Source: Pontibacillus chungwhensis
GTDB lineage: Bacteria > Bacillota > Bacilli > Bacillales > BH030062
DNA: 64,000 bases
NCBI RefSeq assembly: GCF_030166655.1
Contig: NZ_CP126446.1
Coordinates: 2,480,001 to 2,544,000 of the forward strand
Reading direction: 5' to 3'
Positions 33,314-42,366 of the stretch are shown here, piece after piece. The position numbers and the translations under genes were made by a program. Below the pieces are notes generated by a model that was not told the origin of the DNA, made no database searches, and saw only the letters and a program-made list of their open reading frames with translations. Each line of letters begins with the position of its first letter. Position 1 is the first letter of the stretch.

Positions 33314-33703
33314 TTACTCAGAAGTAATCCTTATCAGATTTCCATCTGGATCAGCTATTTTGAAACCCCTCATTTCCCATGGGTACGACTGAATCCCCAC
33401 TACAACAGGATAGTCCGCTTGCTGAAATCGCTCATATACCGTTTCAAGTCGATCAACTACGATAATCATCTCAGCTCCGTTCCCTTTACCGTGTGCCATT
33501 CCATTTCGACTGAAGTAGTTTCGCTCTTCTTGCTTCTTATTAAGCACCTCTTCTGAAGTTAACAAAAGTGAGAAACAATCATAATTGAATCGTGCAGCAC
33601 GCTCATTCTTCCCGTATAGCTCTAACCCTACGAGATGTTGATAAAAGTCTAAAGATCTTTCTATATCTTTGACATAGTATTCCATCCTAAATAAGATACT
33701 CAT
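33314..33703 (-). CDS. VOC-family protein (glyoxalase-like)
   Basis: A 129-residue VOC-fold protein with RMEYYVKDIERSLDFYQHLVGLELYG at the N-terminus and GFKIADPDGNLIRIT at the C-terminus, typical of glyoxalase or fosfomycin/bleomycin-resistance relatives. Metal ligands are partly replaced (no clear first His). First gene of the operon with the MFS transporter and lipoprotein. Function unknown. Confidence 0.82.
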   Translation of the reverse strand: MSILFRMEYYVKDIERSLDFYQHLVGLELYGKNERAARFNYDCFSLLLTSEEVLNKKQEERNYFSRNGMAHGKGNGAEMIIVVDRLETVYERFQQADYPVVVGIQSYPWEMRGFKIADPDGNLIRITSE

Positions 33704-33876
33704 CCTATCTTCCTTTCTATGTTGTTAAACTAGCATTCTAATCCTTTTTCATTAAGCGGATATTGCTTTTACCATCCACAGCTCCTATTGTAGAAGATTG
33801 CATCCCTACCCACTTCTACGAAAGGATATATTTCCCTCCTCTAACTTGCATATTTTAGACTCCATTAAAATAAAAT

Positions 33877-33905
33877 TTGACAAACTCCACCAACAGCCGT
33901 ACTAT
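33877..33905 (+). promoter_or_regulatory. sigma-A promoter of the tyrosyl-tRNA synthetase leader
   Basis: TTGACA at 33877-33882, 17-base spacer, TACTAT at 33900-33905. Confidence 0.82.
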
Positions 33906-33909
33906 TATT

Positions 33910-34130
33910 CTTAATTTCATACGTGATGCAATGACGGAACAGAGTAGGATAAATATCCCTGTTACAGAGAGTCGATGGTTGCTGTGAATCGACACACATA
34001 TTTATGTGAATTACTTTCCTGAGCTTCTGATTGGAAACCGAGCAGGTAGTAGAATCAGACGGTAAATCCGATATCTTGTTAAGTGGAAGATGAGTTTAAG
34101 CTCATTCTTTAACTTGGGTGGTAACGCGTG
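33910..34130 (+). ncRNA. T-box leader sensing uncharged tRNA-Tyr
   Basis: The T-box sequence GGGTGGTAACGCG is at 34116-34128, containing the UGGU that pairs with the acceptor end of a tRNA whose discriminator base is A, as in tRNA-Tyr. Stem I features AGAGTAGG on the 5' side and GAATTACTTTCC on the 3' side, where TAC at 34012-34014 is the likely tyrosine specifier codon. Uncharged tRNA-Tyr should favour the antiterminator and tyrS expression. Confidence 0.93.
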
Positions 34131-34133
34131 ATA

Positions 34134-34167
34134 GAAGCACGTCCCATGATTGGGGCGTGCTTTTTTG
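34134..34167 (+). terminator. T-box-controlled terminator
   Basis: AGCACGTCCC / GGGGCGTGCT hairpin followed by TTTTT; its 5' flank abuts the T-box sequence, as needed for the terminator/antiterminator choice. Confidence 0.92.
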
Positions 34168-34189
34168 TATGTTAAAAGGGGGATGGATT

Positions 34190-35437
34190 ATGAAATTTGT
34201 GAACCAATTAAACAACAATCAACAAATGGAGCTACAAACACAGTTCGAAGTATTATCATATGGAGTGGAACGAATCGTTCCAAAAGAAGAGTTAAAAGAA
34301 AAAATCGCAAAGTCGATCGTAAAAAAGCAACCATTGAAAGTAAAATTAGGTCTAGATCCAACTGCACCTGATGTACACTTAGGCCATACGGTCGTATTAA
34401 ATAAACTGAAGCAATTCCAACAGTTTGGACATAGGATCCAGCTTATTATCGGGGACTTCACCGGTAGGATTGGCGATCCCACTGGGAAAGACACAGCAAG
34501 AAAAGCCCTGACAGATGAAGAAGTACAGCATAATGCGAACACGTACTACGAACAATTCGGGAAAGTCATTAACATGGAAAAGGTAGAACTTCACTACAAC
34601 TCCAAATGGTTATCCACCTTTGATTTTTCTAAAGTTCTTGAGTTAGCAAGCACGGTAACGGTCGCCCGCATGTTAGAAAGAAACGACTTCCACAACCGTT
34701 ACAAATCCCATAAACCGATTTATCTTCATGAATTTTTCTATCCGGTTATGCAAGGGTATGACTCTTATGCATTACAATCAGATATAGAACTCGGGGGAAC
34801 CGATCAAGAGTTTAATGTCCTCTTCGGGCGCCAAATTCAGGAACACTATGAGCAAGAGAAGCAAGTCGTCTTACTTTTGCCACTGATCGAAGGTCTCGAT
34901 GGTGTTGAGAAAATGTCTAAATCGAAAGGCAATTACATCGGAGTAGACGAAAGTCCGAACGACATATTTGGTAAGACCATGTCCATTCCAGATGGGTTGA
35001 TTGTGAAGTATTTTGAGTTAACGTCAAACCTCTCCATCGAGGAAGTCTCGACGATTAAATCAATGCTTGAAAATGGCACCCTCCATCCGAAAGATGCAAA
35101 AGTTCGTCTCGCTCATTCCTTAGTAGAGTTGTTCTACAGCAAAGAAGAAGCGGATCAAAGCCAAGGAAATTTCGCTAATGTATTCGGTAAGAATAAGATG
35201 CCAGAAAATATGCCCGAAGTTATTTGGGAGCTCGAAACAAGTATCAGCATTATTGACTTAGTGAAAGGGTTGAATTTATTGCCTTCTAAAAGCGAAGCCA
35301 GAAAGATGGTCCAAAATGGTGGTGTCCGCATCAATCAGGAAAAAGTAATGGATCCTTCACAAATGATAGAAGTTGTTGATGGAATTGTCGTACAGGTGGG
35401 AAAGAGGAAATTTGTAAGGCTTAAAGTGAACCCCTAA
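34190..35437 (+). CDS. tyrS: tyrosyl-tRNA synthetase (TyrZ-like clade)
   Basis: A 415-residue class I synthetase that charges tRNA-Tyr. The HIGH-type motif HLGH is at 63-66 and KMSKS at 241-245; an S4 RNA-binding domain occupies the last 65 residues. ATG at 34190 follows AAAAGGGGG; the frame is open upstream through the T-box but has no start signal. The LDPTAPDVHLGHTVVL signature groups it with the TyrZ/TyrRZ clade rather than the main Bacillus TyrS, so a second synthetase gene may exist elsewhere. Control by the T-box leader is clear. Confidence 0.93.
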   Translation: MKFVNQLNNNQQMELQTQFEVLSYGVERIVPKEELKEKIAKSIVKKQPLKVKLGLDPTAPDVHLGHTVVLNKLKQFQQFGHRIQLIIGDFTGRIGDPTGKDTARKALTDEEVQHNANTYYEQFGKVINMEKVELHYNSKWLSTFDFSKVLELASTVTVARMLERNDFHNRYKSHKPIYLHEFFYPVMQGYDSYALQSDIELGGTDQEFNVLFGRQIQEHYEQEKQVVLLLPLIEGLDGVEKMSKSKGNYIGVDESPNDIFGKTMSIPDGLIVKYFELTSNLSIEEVSTIKSMLENGTLHPKDAKVRLAHSLVELFYSKEEADQSQGNFANVFGKNKMPENMPEVIWELETSISIIDLVKGLNLLPSKSEARKMVQNGGVRINQEKVMDPSQMIEVVDGIVVQVGKRKFVRLKVNP

Positions 35438-35591
35438 ACCTTACTAAATATTTGTCCCCTCTCTCCCCTATGCATACCTAAGACATTGGACTATTTATAA
35501 ATCAGGCCAGTCCCCTCCCCTCAATGCCTATACCTCTTTATACTTTTTGGAATATACATAGTAGTACATGTCTAATAGAAAGGAGAATACC

Positions 35592-37727
35592 ATGGCTACT
35601 GAAGTGTATGTTCCAACCGATTATCCCACAATCCAGGAGGGGATTGATAATGTTGATCCAGGGGGCACCGTTTATGTTGAAGCAGGCTTGTACACACCCG
35701 CAGCTTCTATCACCATTACTAAACCTGTTACGATATTAGGTCCCCAGGCCGATGTTGATCCAAGACCCATTTGCTCGACCACAAGAATCCCTGGTGATCC
35801 GACTACAGAAGCAATTGTGGATGGGGGTGGTGCACTCTCGAATATATTTATCATCCAAGCCGATGATGTGACCATTAATGGGTTTGAAGTTCGTAACGGT
35901 AACGGAGATTTAATATATTCACCTGTTCCCATCAAGTTTCGACCAATTGTAAGTTACAATATTGTTCACAATAGTCTTACTGATGAAGGAATACAATTAC
36001 GCGCAATAAGGGATGGATTGATTACCTACAACCATGTTTATGATACAGCAGGAGATGCCATAAACGTTTGTTGTGGATCTACCAACAACACCATAAGCTA
36101 CAATGAAGTAAACAACATTCGATCCGGTAATGCTGCTTTGTATTTTTATGAAGCCAGTGATTTCATCATAGAACAAAACATTGTTCACGATGTTCGTATT
36201 AATGACGGAATTAAGCTCGGCGACAGTGGGGATGACAATCTAACAGGAGGTGTGATCCGTAATAACATCGTTTACGATGTCGCTCAGGATGGAATCACTC
36301 TTCGAATGAGTAACACCCTCATTGATGGAAATGAAATCTATAACACCAGAAGTGACAACGGTGCCATCTATATTGACGGGCGGCCTGACTCAATTTCGAT
36401 TACGAATAACTGCGTTCGCGATAATGGAGAACCTGGTGGTTTAACTTATGGAGTCCGCATCGGCAAAGATGGAAACCTTCCAACCAATGTACTTGTTACA
36501 GGCAACAACATTTTTAACAACATTGCCGGTGAGCTTTTTTATAATTCATCGATTCCACCTGCTCTCGACGCAGAGGACAATTGGTGGGGGGATGCTTCCG
36601 GGCCGCCTCCAGGTTCAATTGTAGGGAATGTAGATTACTTCCCCTTTCTTACTGAACCTGCGCAAGTTTGTAATCCTAACATTTTATGTCCCGATGATAT
36701 CATCGTTTCAAATGATCCTGGCCAATGTTCAGCGGTGGTTAGCTACGAGGTCACAGCTAGAAGTAACGATTGTGGCATAGTCGAAATAACTTGCAACGGA
36801 AACACTCAGACTTTCTTTCCCCCTCAACAAGAAGTGACGATCACCGAAGAAAAAACGTTTATTGTGGGAACCACTGATGTTACCTGCACCACAACAAATG
36901 CCAGTGGGGACCAGGGTGAATGTAGCTTTAGCGTTACTGTAAATGACACAGAACCACCCGTTATCACCTGCCCTGCTGATGTGGTAGTTGGCGTTGGCCC
37001 CGGCGAACCAGGGACAATTGTGAATTTCCCGAATCCAACAGTAACCGATAACTGCCAGGGAGCAACAGCAGACTGCACTCCTTCCTCAGGCGACTTCTTT
37101 CCTGTAGGCACAACCCCTGTAACCTGTACTGCCACAGATGCATCCGGAAATAAGAGCCAATGTACGTTTAGCGTCAGAGTAGCCCAAATCAATCAACTGA
37201 GTGCGGACGTTCTTGTTCGTATTACGAATGAAGTCGATGTCACCGCCCCTATCACACTTGAGCTTCCAACAGAACTTCCCTCAGATCAACTAACGTTTAC
37301 CCAAAACAACGTACCACCCTCATATTGTATAAATGCTAATAAAGTATATGATTGGATTGTGTTCTGCTCTACTGAACGAGTAACCATTCCTCTCCCAGAT
37401 GAGTGTATCGTGGCCATACTAGATTGCCAAAACGCCGGCCAAACGATTACAAAAACATGTCGAGTACTATCTGATGAAAGTACTTTTGATATTGTGGGTA
37501 CTATTCAACCATTTCCACAACAGCCTGAACTAAGTATAGTGCCAATCGAAATCTCAGTCCCTATTATTCTTACCTATCGCTGTAATAATGAATGTATCTG
37601 TACAGTTGAAGCTATTGTGACAACCCATGATGAAGTTATCGTTTGTTATCCGGAGGACACATCATTTGAAGCAAGGGTTCGTGATGGCTCATGCAGGATC
37701 ATTCGTGAAATTGAAACAATGGATTAA
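35592..37727 (+). CDS. large beta-helix plus HYR-domain protein, possible spore surface protein
   Basis: A 711-residue protein without a signal peptide or membrane helix. Residues about 8-345 form a right-handed parallel beta-helix (many N-x-I-x-N/D-N steps such as ISYNEVNNI, IEQNIVHDV, IRNNIVYDV). Two HYR-type Ig modules follow (about 355-445 and 450-530; CPADVVV...VTDNC...TATDASGN). The C-terminal 165 residues are Cys-rich with a CINANKVYDWIVFC motif and unfamiliar. ATG at 35592 lies after GAAAGGAG; an ATG at 35568 is less likely. Absence of a signal peptide in a surface-type protein suggests mother-cell synthesis and deposition on the spore, which is inference. Stands alone between tyrS and a terminator. 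Confidence 0.7.
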   Translation: MATEVYVPTDYPTIQEGIDNVDPGGTVYVEAGLYTPAASITITKPVTILGPQADVDPRPICSTTRIPGDPTTEAIVDGGGALSNIFIIQADDVTINGFEVRNGNGDLIYSPVPIKFRPIVSYNIVHNSLTDEGIQLRAIRDGLITYNHVYDTAGDAINVCCGSTNNTISYNEVNNIRSGNAALYFYEASDFIIEQNIVHDVRINDGIKLGDSGDDNLTGGVIRNNIVYDVAQDGITLRMSNTLIDGNEIYNTRSDNGAIYIDGRPDSISITNNCVRDNGEPGGLTYGVRIGKDGNLPTNVLVTGNNIFNNIAGELFYNSSIPPALDAEDNWWGDASGPPPGSIVGNVDYFPFLTEPAQVCNPNILCPDDIIVSNDPGQCSAVVSYEVTARSNDCGIVEITCNGNTQTFFPPQQEVTITEEKTFIVGTTDVTCTTTNASGDQGECSFSVTVNDTEPPVITCPADVVVGVGPGEPGTIVNFPNPTVTDNCQGATADCTPSSGDFFPVGTTPVTCTATDASGNKSQCTFSVRVAQINQLSADVLVRITNEVDVTAPITLELPTELPSDQLTFTQNNVPPSYCINANKVYDWIVFCSTERVTIPLPDECIVAILDCQNAGQTITKTCRVLSDESTFDIVGTIQPFPQQPELSIVPIEISVPIILTYRCNNECICTVEAIVTTHDEVIVCYPEDTSFEARVRDGSCRIIREIETMD

Positions 37728-37730
37728 GTA

Positions 37731-37769
37731 GTCAAAAGTTAGAGCTTTTTTTACAGTTCTAACTTTTGA
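37731..37769 (+). terminator. rho-independent terminator
   Basis: TCAAAAGTTAGA / TCTAACTTTTGA hairpin after the beta-helix gene; the loop carries the T-run, so strength is uncertain. Confidence 0.6.
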
Positions 37770-37810
37770 TTGAGGTCAGCGGGACAACCTATTTACCCAA
37801 AGCCTTCCTT

Positions 37811-38851
37811 TCACTGTGCAAACGTGTCTTCCATCCATGCCTCAAACGTTTCTTTTTCTTCTATTTGCGGATAATGGGCCGATTCTTCAAATCTGACAAA
37901 CCCCTTTTCCTTTGCTTTAATCGTGTCAAAGTAGTCTTTAGCCGCCGCAGAAGAAGTCTGGTAATCATAATCTCCCATTATAAAATAAACCGGAACGTCC
38001 AAATTTGTAACGATTGAAGGCAGAGGGTGTTCAAATACTTCCGGCAGCAATGCTTCTTGAGAGATAGAAATTCCCCTCAGGTAGCGAATCACGTCCATTA
38101 AGTTGTATTCGCTACTCCACATTTTCCCAACCAGGTTCTTATCAGGATTCTCAATCTTCCTCGTTGCTCCTCCATACTTCATAATAGATCTTCTCGGGGT
38201 TACAGTCTCTCCGCTATACACCGGCATCTTCACATCTTGGAGCGCTTCCACCACCTCCTGGTCCCCCGCAGCTTTTGCCTCCTTCATTGCAAAATTCCAA
38301 CTCTCCACCTCACTTTTAACGACATCACTCATTTGTCCAATACCAACGTAGGCTTCAAATTTCTCTGGTTCTTTAGCGGCAGCTTGCATAGCAATATAAG
38401 TACCATAAGAGTGCCCAACCAGAATGACTTTCTCTTGCTCCAGTCGATCTGAAACATAGTCGGTTAATGCTAATAAGTCCTCCACTAGTACCGAAGAAGA
38501 TAAATTCGAATAGTCCTCCAAGAAATGATAAGACTTTCCTGTTCCTCTCTGATCATAATTCACTACAGTGAATTGATCTTCTAAACCGCTCTGATAAGCA
38601 TCTGCATAGGTTAATTCGGAAGAACCAGGCCCGCCATGCACAAAAATAACCACAGGATGGCCTCGGTCTTGCCCACGTATCATAATTTCATGACCAGTCC
38701 CATTAAGATTGACTTGTTCTAATGTACTGATACTGTTATCACCTTTCACTTTTGGAGTCCAGGTGGGGAAGAATAGGGCAACGATTATCAACATAATGGA
38801 AATCAATCCAACCAAACTCAGGGTTTTGACCAACACTCTTTTGTCTTTCAT
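37811..38851 (-). CDS. alpha/beta hydrolase (proline iminopeptidase-like), membrane-anchored
   Basis: A 346-residue hydrolase with one N-terminal membrane helix (about 8-29) and an alpha/beta-hydrolase domain. The oxyanion motif HGGPG is at 72-76, the nucleophile S148 in GHSYG, a downstream MGDYDYQT carries the likely acid, and the His is in ESAHYP. ATG at 38849-38851 follows GGAGGTG. It is third in the tetR-MFS-hydrolase operon, with a second copy of the palindromic operator just upstream at 38879-38896. Peptidase or esterase activity cannot be separated. Confidence 0.83.
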   Translation of the reverse strand: MKDKRVLVKTLSLVGLISIMLIIVALFFPTWTPKVKGDNSISTLEQVNLNGTGHEIMIRGQDRGHPVVIFVHGGPGSSELTYADAYQSGLEDQFTVVNYDQRGTGKSYHFLEDYSNLSSSVLVEDLLALTDYVSDRLEQEKVILVGHSYGTYIAMQAAAKEPEKFEAYVGIGQMSDVVKSEVESWNFAMKEAKAAGDQEVVEALQDVKMPVYSGETVTPRRSIMKYGGATRKIENPDKNLVGKMWSSEYNLMDVIRYLRGISISQEALLPEVFEHPLPSIVTNLDVPVYFIMGDYDYQTSSAAAKDYFDTIKAKEKGFVRFEESAHYPQIEEKETFEAWMEDTFAQ

Positions 38852-38878
38852 ATGATCACCTCCACATCCAATTTTTAT

Positions 38879-38896
38879 TGATTGATTAATCAATCA
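38879..38896. promoter_or_regulatory. TetR-type operator, second copy
   Basis: Perfect 18-base palindrome TGATTGATTAATCAATCA, identical to the core of the larger palindrome in front of the tetR gene. It sits between the MFS stop and the hydrolase start. Confidence 0.75.
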
Positions 38897-38903
38897 TTTT
38901 TAT

Positions 38904-40187
38904 TTAAAAATGTTCTACTCTTTCCGTCTGTTCCTCTTTAATCTTTTGTTTGTTTAAAAGAAGATTCTTGTTCACTTTCAAAAACAGAATTAGTCCTAAT
39001 GAACCAAGAACAACGTACTTCACCCCCATAGCCCACGCTGGAATAAGACCGCTTATAACCACTCCAAGAGCGGCTACTAGCATCGCTATGTATCCCGTGA
39101 ACTGAAAGGCAGCTAAATACGAACTTCTCTTATCCTCAGGAGCCAAGTCAGCTAACATGCTTTGTTTAATGGGGATATACATGAGTTCGCCGATTGTTAC
39201 AATAGCCATTAGCCCAATTAATATCAGCGGGGAACTGACAAATATAAACAAGGCATACCCGACCGTATAAGAGATTAACCCGACTACTAAAACAGTGTGA
39301 TTACTCCATCTCTTAATGAACCACGTTATAAAGCTAGCCGCAAAGACTACGAGAAAAGTATTTTCTGAACGCAAAATCCCAATCATCAACAAGCCATCAA
39401 TTTGAACATTTATGGATGGGATATTGCTCAATTTCTGCGTTTCAATGGTATGAACAAAATGGAGGCCTAAAAAATTTGTAAGTTGTTCCTCAAGGGATAA
39501 AACCAAGATCGCCGCAAACAGAAGCATTACGAATATGCGGTCCCCGAAAACGGTTTTATAATTAGTCCACATATTGTCTTTGGCCTCTGGATTTGATGGT
39601 TTTATTGGAGTTTTTATGTAGGATTCAGTGATGAACAGCTGTGTGATGATGGCAGATAATAATGAGACAGCGGATATACTTAGGAACAGTTGAAAAAGAT
39701 AATGTTGAAACAAGAGGGCACCTACTACTCCAGCAATAGCTGAAGCCATGTTTCCAACCCAGTACAATAACGTAAACACATACCGACGGTTTTCACTAAA
39801 AGTGACATCTAACACCATGGCTTGAGAAACGGGACCGATGACCCCACCGAAGAACATAGCAACGATAAAAATACCGAATGTGGCATAAGGAGCATCAAAC
39901 CAAGGGGAATTCATACAGGCTATTGCGAGAAAAGCAATAGCGGCTCCTACTTCTGACCATACCATTAACCTCTTTCGCCCAATTCGGTCAGAGGAGAAGC
40001 CACCAATGATCCCTCCTGCTATTCCAAAGCCAATAAGACTGATGACCATTAAACCCGTTACGACTTCACCCACTTTTTGAGCAAAATACACAGCAAGAAA
40101 TGGAAGAACCATCATGTTGGAGAATCGAGTGAAAAACTGAGTGATCAATCTTATCTTCACATTGCGATGCAGCTCTTTAAACTTCAT
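38904..40187 (-). CDS. MFS transporter (multidrug-efflux-like)
   Basis: A 427-residue major-facilitator transporter with about twelve helices; the loop after helix 2 reads GFSSDRIGRKRLM (A-motif G-x-x-x-D-R-x-G-R-K). ATG at 40187 follows GAGGAGGGA. It begins 17 bases after the TetR gene, so the regulator and its efflux pump are one transcript under autoregulation. Substrate unknown. Confidence 0.88.
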   Translation of the reverse strand: MKFKELHRNVKIRLITQFFTRFSNMMVLPFLAVYFAQKVGEVVTGLMVISLIGFGIAGGIIGGFSSDRIGRKRLMVWSEVGAAIAFLAIACMNSPWFDAPYATFGIFIVAMFFGGVIGPVSQAMVLDVTFSENRRYVFTLLYWVGNMASAIAGVVGALLFQHYLFQLFLSISAVSLLSAIITQLFITESYIKTPIKPSNPEAKDNMWTNYKTVFGDRIFVMLLFAAILVLSLEEQLTNFLGLHFVHTIETQKLSNIPSINVQIDGLLMIGILRSENTFLVVFAASFITWFIKRWSNHTVLVVGLISYTVGYALFIFVSSPLILIGLMAIVTIGELMYIPIKQSMLADLAPEDKRSSYLAAFQFTGYIAMLVAALGVVISGLIPAWAMGVKYVVLGSLGLILFLKVNKNLLLNKQKIKEEQTERVEHF

Positions 40188-40203
40188 ACAATCCCTCCTC
40201 GTA

Positions 40204-40794
40204 TTATGGATTACTCGGACCAAATAATAGATAAGCCTGGCGAATGAATGTATCCCATCGCTCCATTTCCTCAGCAGAATCGATAAACGTTAGACGAACC
40301 CCATTAATAAACGACAAATAAGAATCGCTAATATCATTCGGTTCTAATTGAATGAGCTCCCCCTTCTCTTGCCCCTTTAAAATAAGAGGTCTAAGAGCCT
40401 CCCTCAGGTGAAGGGAAAATTGATCAAGTTCCTTAAACAGATCCGGGAACCGTTCTGGTTGACCGATTACATATTGGAGCATGCGAGCGTAAGTGGTTTG
40501 TTGGGCAAAGAAACGGAACTGCCTCTCAATAGTCTCTTTAATCTGCTCCGCAGGATGTTCAGAAGGATGCGGAATGCTGAACATTACGGATTTAACTTCT
40601 TCTAAAGGCTCGAGTACAGATGCTTTAAAAAGATCTTCCTTATTTTCAAAATACGTAAAAACGGTCCCATAGCTTACTCCAGCTGTTTTAGCCACTTCCT
40701 TAATAGTGGTAGTAGAGTATCCGTTAACCGCAAACGTTTGAATACCAGCTTGAAGTATACGTTCTCTTTTTTCTGATGATTTTTGCATGGCCAT
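40204..40794 (-). CDS. TetR-family transcriptional repressor
   Basis: A 196-residue repressor with an N-terminal helix-turn-helix (about 10-56: ILQAGIQTFAVNGYSTTTIKEVAKTAGVSYGTVFTYFENKEDL) and a helical ligand-binding domain. ATG at 40794 is six bases after GGGAGAG. A 28-base perfect palindrome lies directly upstream and its 18-base core recurs before the hydrolase gene, so it probably represses itself, the MFS transporter and the hydrolase. Inducer unknown. Confidence 0.9.
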   Translation of the reverse strand: MAMQKSSEKRERILQAGIQTFAVNGYSTTTIKEVAKTAGVSYGTVFTYFENKEDLFKASVLEPLEEVKSVMFSIPHPSEHPAEQIKETIERQFRFFAQQTTYARMLQYVIGQPERFPDLFKELDQFSLHLREALRPLILKGQEKGELIQLEPNDISDSYLSFINGVRLTFIDSAEEMERWDTFIRQAYLLFGPSNP

Positions 40795-40811
40795 TATAAT
40801 CTCTCCCAATA

Positions 40812-40839
40812 AATAATGATTGATTAATCAATCATTATT
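40812..40839. promoter_or_regulatory. TetR-type operator, 28-base perfect palindrome
   Basis: Perfect inverted repeat with core TGATTGATTAATCAATCA, centred between 40825 and 40826, directly before the tetR ribosome binding site; typical of TetR autoregulation. Confidence 0.85.
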
Positions 40840-40963
40840 ATATCTTTCATCTTTCGATTTGTAAAGTTTTCCATAACAAGTGCGTATTCTCTTGTTCTGC
40901 TATCGACCTTATGGAACAAGATTTCGAAATACCCTTAGCATCAACTTATTCTTATATCCCTAC

Positions 40964-40994
40964 TAAAAAACCCCTTCCCTCAAAAGGAAAGGAG
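40964..40994 (-). terminator. probable terminator of the HxlR gene
   Basis: Minus-strand CTCCTTTCC / GGGAAGGGG with G-U pairs followed by TTTTTTAG, about 50 bases after the HxlR gene stop. Confidence 0.5.
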
Positions 40995-41045
40995 TCAGGA
41001 CACCTTCATATATAAAAGAACGCCTACAACCATCTCTGCCCTATT

Positions 41046-41381
41046 CTACACAGAGTCAGTGGATTCTGATTCGAACTGTTTGGCATGTTGATCTCCCCAC
41101 TTATGCAGGGTTTCCATAATGGGCTTTAGTTCTTTTCCGTAATCGGTTAACGTATATTCAACTTTTGGGGGGACAGATGGAAAGATCGTTCGGTTGATTA
41201 TTTGATGATGTTCAAACTCTCTTAAGTGAGTGCTTAGCATTTTTTTAGTAATAGTTGGAATTAATCTCTGCAATTCACTAAACCGGAGTGTTTCATGCTC
41301 CATCATGTGAAATAAAATAATATGTTTCCACTTTCCGGTTAAAAGTTCAAGAACTTCATTCGCTTTACATGGTATAGACAT
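41046..41381 (-). CDS. HxlR/DUF24-family regulator with redox-type N-terminal Cys
   Basis: A 111-residue winged-helix regulator with the pattern LLTGKWKHIILFHMMEHETLRFSELQRLIPTITKKMLSTHLREFE. A single N-terminal cysteine (C5) is in the position of the redox-sensing Cys of B. subtilis YodB and CatR, which derepress quinone- and catechol-detoxification genes. It lies about 130 bases downstream of the catechol-dioxygenase-like VOC gene on the same strand, separated from it by a terminator, so it has its own promoter. The functional link is inference. Confidence 0.85.
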   Translation of the reverse strand: MSIPCKANEVLELLTGKWKHIILFHMMEHETLRFSELQRLIPTITKKMLSTHLREFEHHQIINRTIFPSVPPKVEYTLTDYGKELKPIMETLHKWGDQHAKQFESESTDSV

Positions 41382-41469
41382 TCTCTCATTCCTTCCACAA
41401 CAAGATAGTCCCTCGATGTAAGAACTTTTCTGCTTAATACGTTACTACGTTTATGTGATGAATTCAAAC

Positions 41470-41510
41470 TAAAAAAGTCCCGACATTTTGTTCATGTCGG
41501 GACTTTTTAT
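41470..41510 (-). terminator. rho-independent terminator
   Basis: AAAGTCCCGACA / TGTCGGGACTTT hairpin with T-runs on both strands, at the end of the VOC dioxygenase-like gene. Confidence 0.88.
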
Positions 41511-41514
41511 AAAG

Positions 41515-42366
41515 TTACTTCACATCTAGTTTGATAACATTCCCTGTAGGATCATGGATTAACATCCTATCTTCGTTCACACGATAACCTAAGCTCTCCA
41601 AGCGGTAAATAGCTTCTTGTCTCGCTTCTAATCCAGGAAAGATAAGAGAATAGTGCTGAAGACCAACCCGATTAGTAGAAGGTGATTCAGCTTTTTCTCC
41701 TTTCCACGTATTTAATCCTATGTGATGATGATACCCGGCTGTTGAGATGAAAAGGGCCTTATCTAGTTGATCAAACGTCGTCTGAAAACCAAGACCCTTA
41801 CAATAAAAATCTTTTGCTGCTTGTAAATCACGCACGTGTAAATGGATGTGTCCGATAACCGTCTCTTCAGGCATTCCCTTCCATTTCTCCCCATTTAACT
41901 CTGATAGAATCGAGTCCCCGTCTAGTGGCTCCACCGTCATGACAATTTGTTGATCTTCACGCTTCCACTGGTGTGTAGGACGATCATGATAAACTTCAAT
42001 CCCATTTCCATCTGGATCATCGAAGTATAATGCTTCACTCACAAGGTGATCAGCAGCACCTAAACGGATACCATTCTCAGATAGGTGATAAATAAACGTA
42101 GCCAGATCTTTCCGATTAGGCAAAAGAATGGCAAAATGATAAAGTCCTGCCTCTCTTCGATCCTTGGGTTCAATCAATTCTGGCTGCTCGATTCTCACCA
42201 GAGGTGTTATCCCATCCGAGGATAACACAACCCTCGTTTTATCTTCCTCGATAACTTTCAATCCCAGTATAGATGTATAAAATGTTTTTGATTTTTCTAA
42301 GTCCTGAACTTTTAATGCAACTTCCCCAACTCGAATAGCCGGATCTTGAAAGAACGTTCTTTCCAT
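41515..42366 (-). CDS. two-domain VOC protein, catechol-2,3-dioxygenase (CatE)-like
   Basis: A 283-residue protein of two tandem VOC modules (about 10-130 and 165-283). GEVALKVQDLEKSKTFYTSILGL and IGHIHLHVRDLQAAKDFY begin the modules; ligands include the His in GHIHLHV, QHYSL and the final Glu/Asp region. Length and organisation match Bacillus CatE/YfiE, extradiol cleavage of catechol. ATG at 42366 is nine bases after AAGGG; an ATG three codons earlier is the alternative. An HxlR regulator follows. Ring-cleavage activity is likely by family, not proven. Confidence 0.82.
   Translation of the reverse strand: MERTFFQDPAIRVGEVALKVQDLEKSKTFYTSILGLKVIEEDKTRVVLSSDGITPLVRIEQPELIEPKDRREAGLYHFAILLPNRKDLATFIYHLSENGIRLGAADHLVSEALYFDDPDGNGIEVYHDRPTHQWKREDQQIVMTVEPLDGDSILSELNGEKWKGMPEETVIGHIHLHVRDLQAAKDFYCKGLGFQTTFDQLDKALFISTAGYHHHIGLNTWKGEKAESPSTNRVGLQHYSLIFPGLEARQEAIYRLESLGYRVNEDRMLIHDPTGNVIKLDVK

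Noticed and set aside
35540-35591. Sigma-K promoter before the beta-helix gene (CATAGTAGTA)
   Set aside because: The spacing within the -10 is one base too long for CATANNNTA and no matching -35 was found, so I did not call it.
36824-37192. 122-residue minus-strand frame within the beta-helix/HYR gene
   Set aside because: Low-complexity shadow of the Thr/Val-rich HYR repeats, without start signals.
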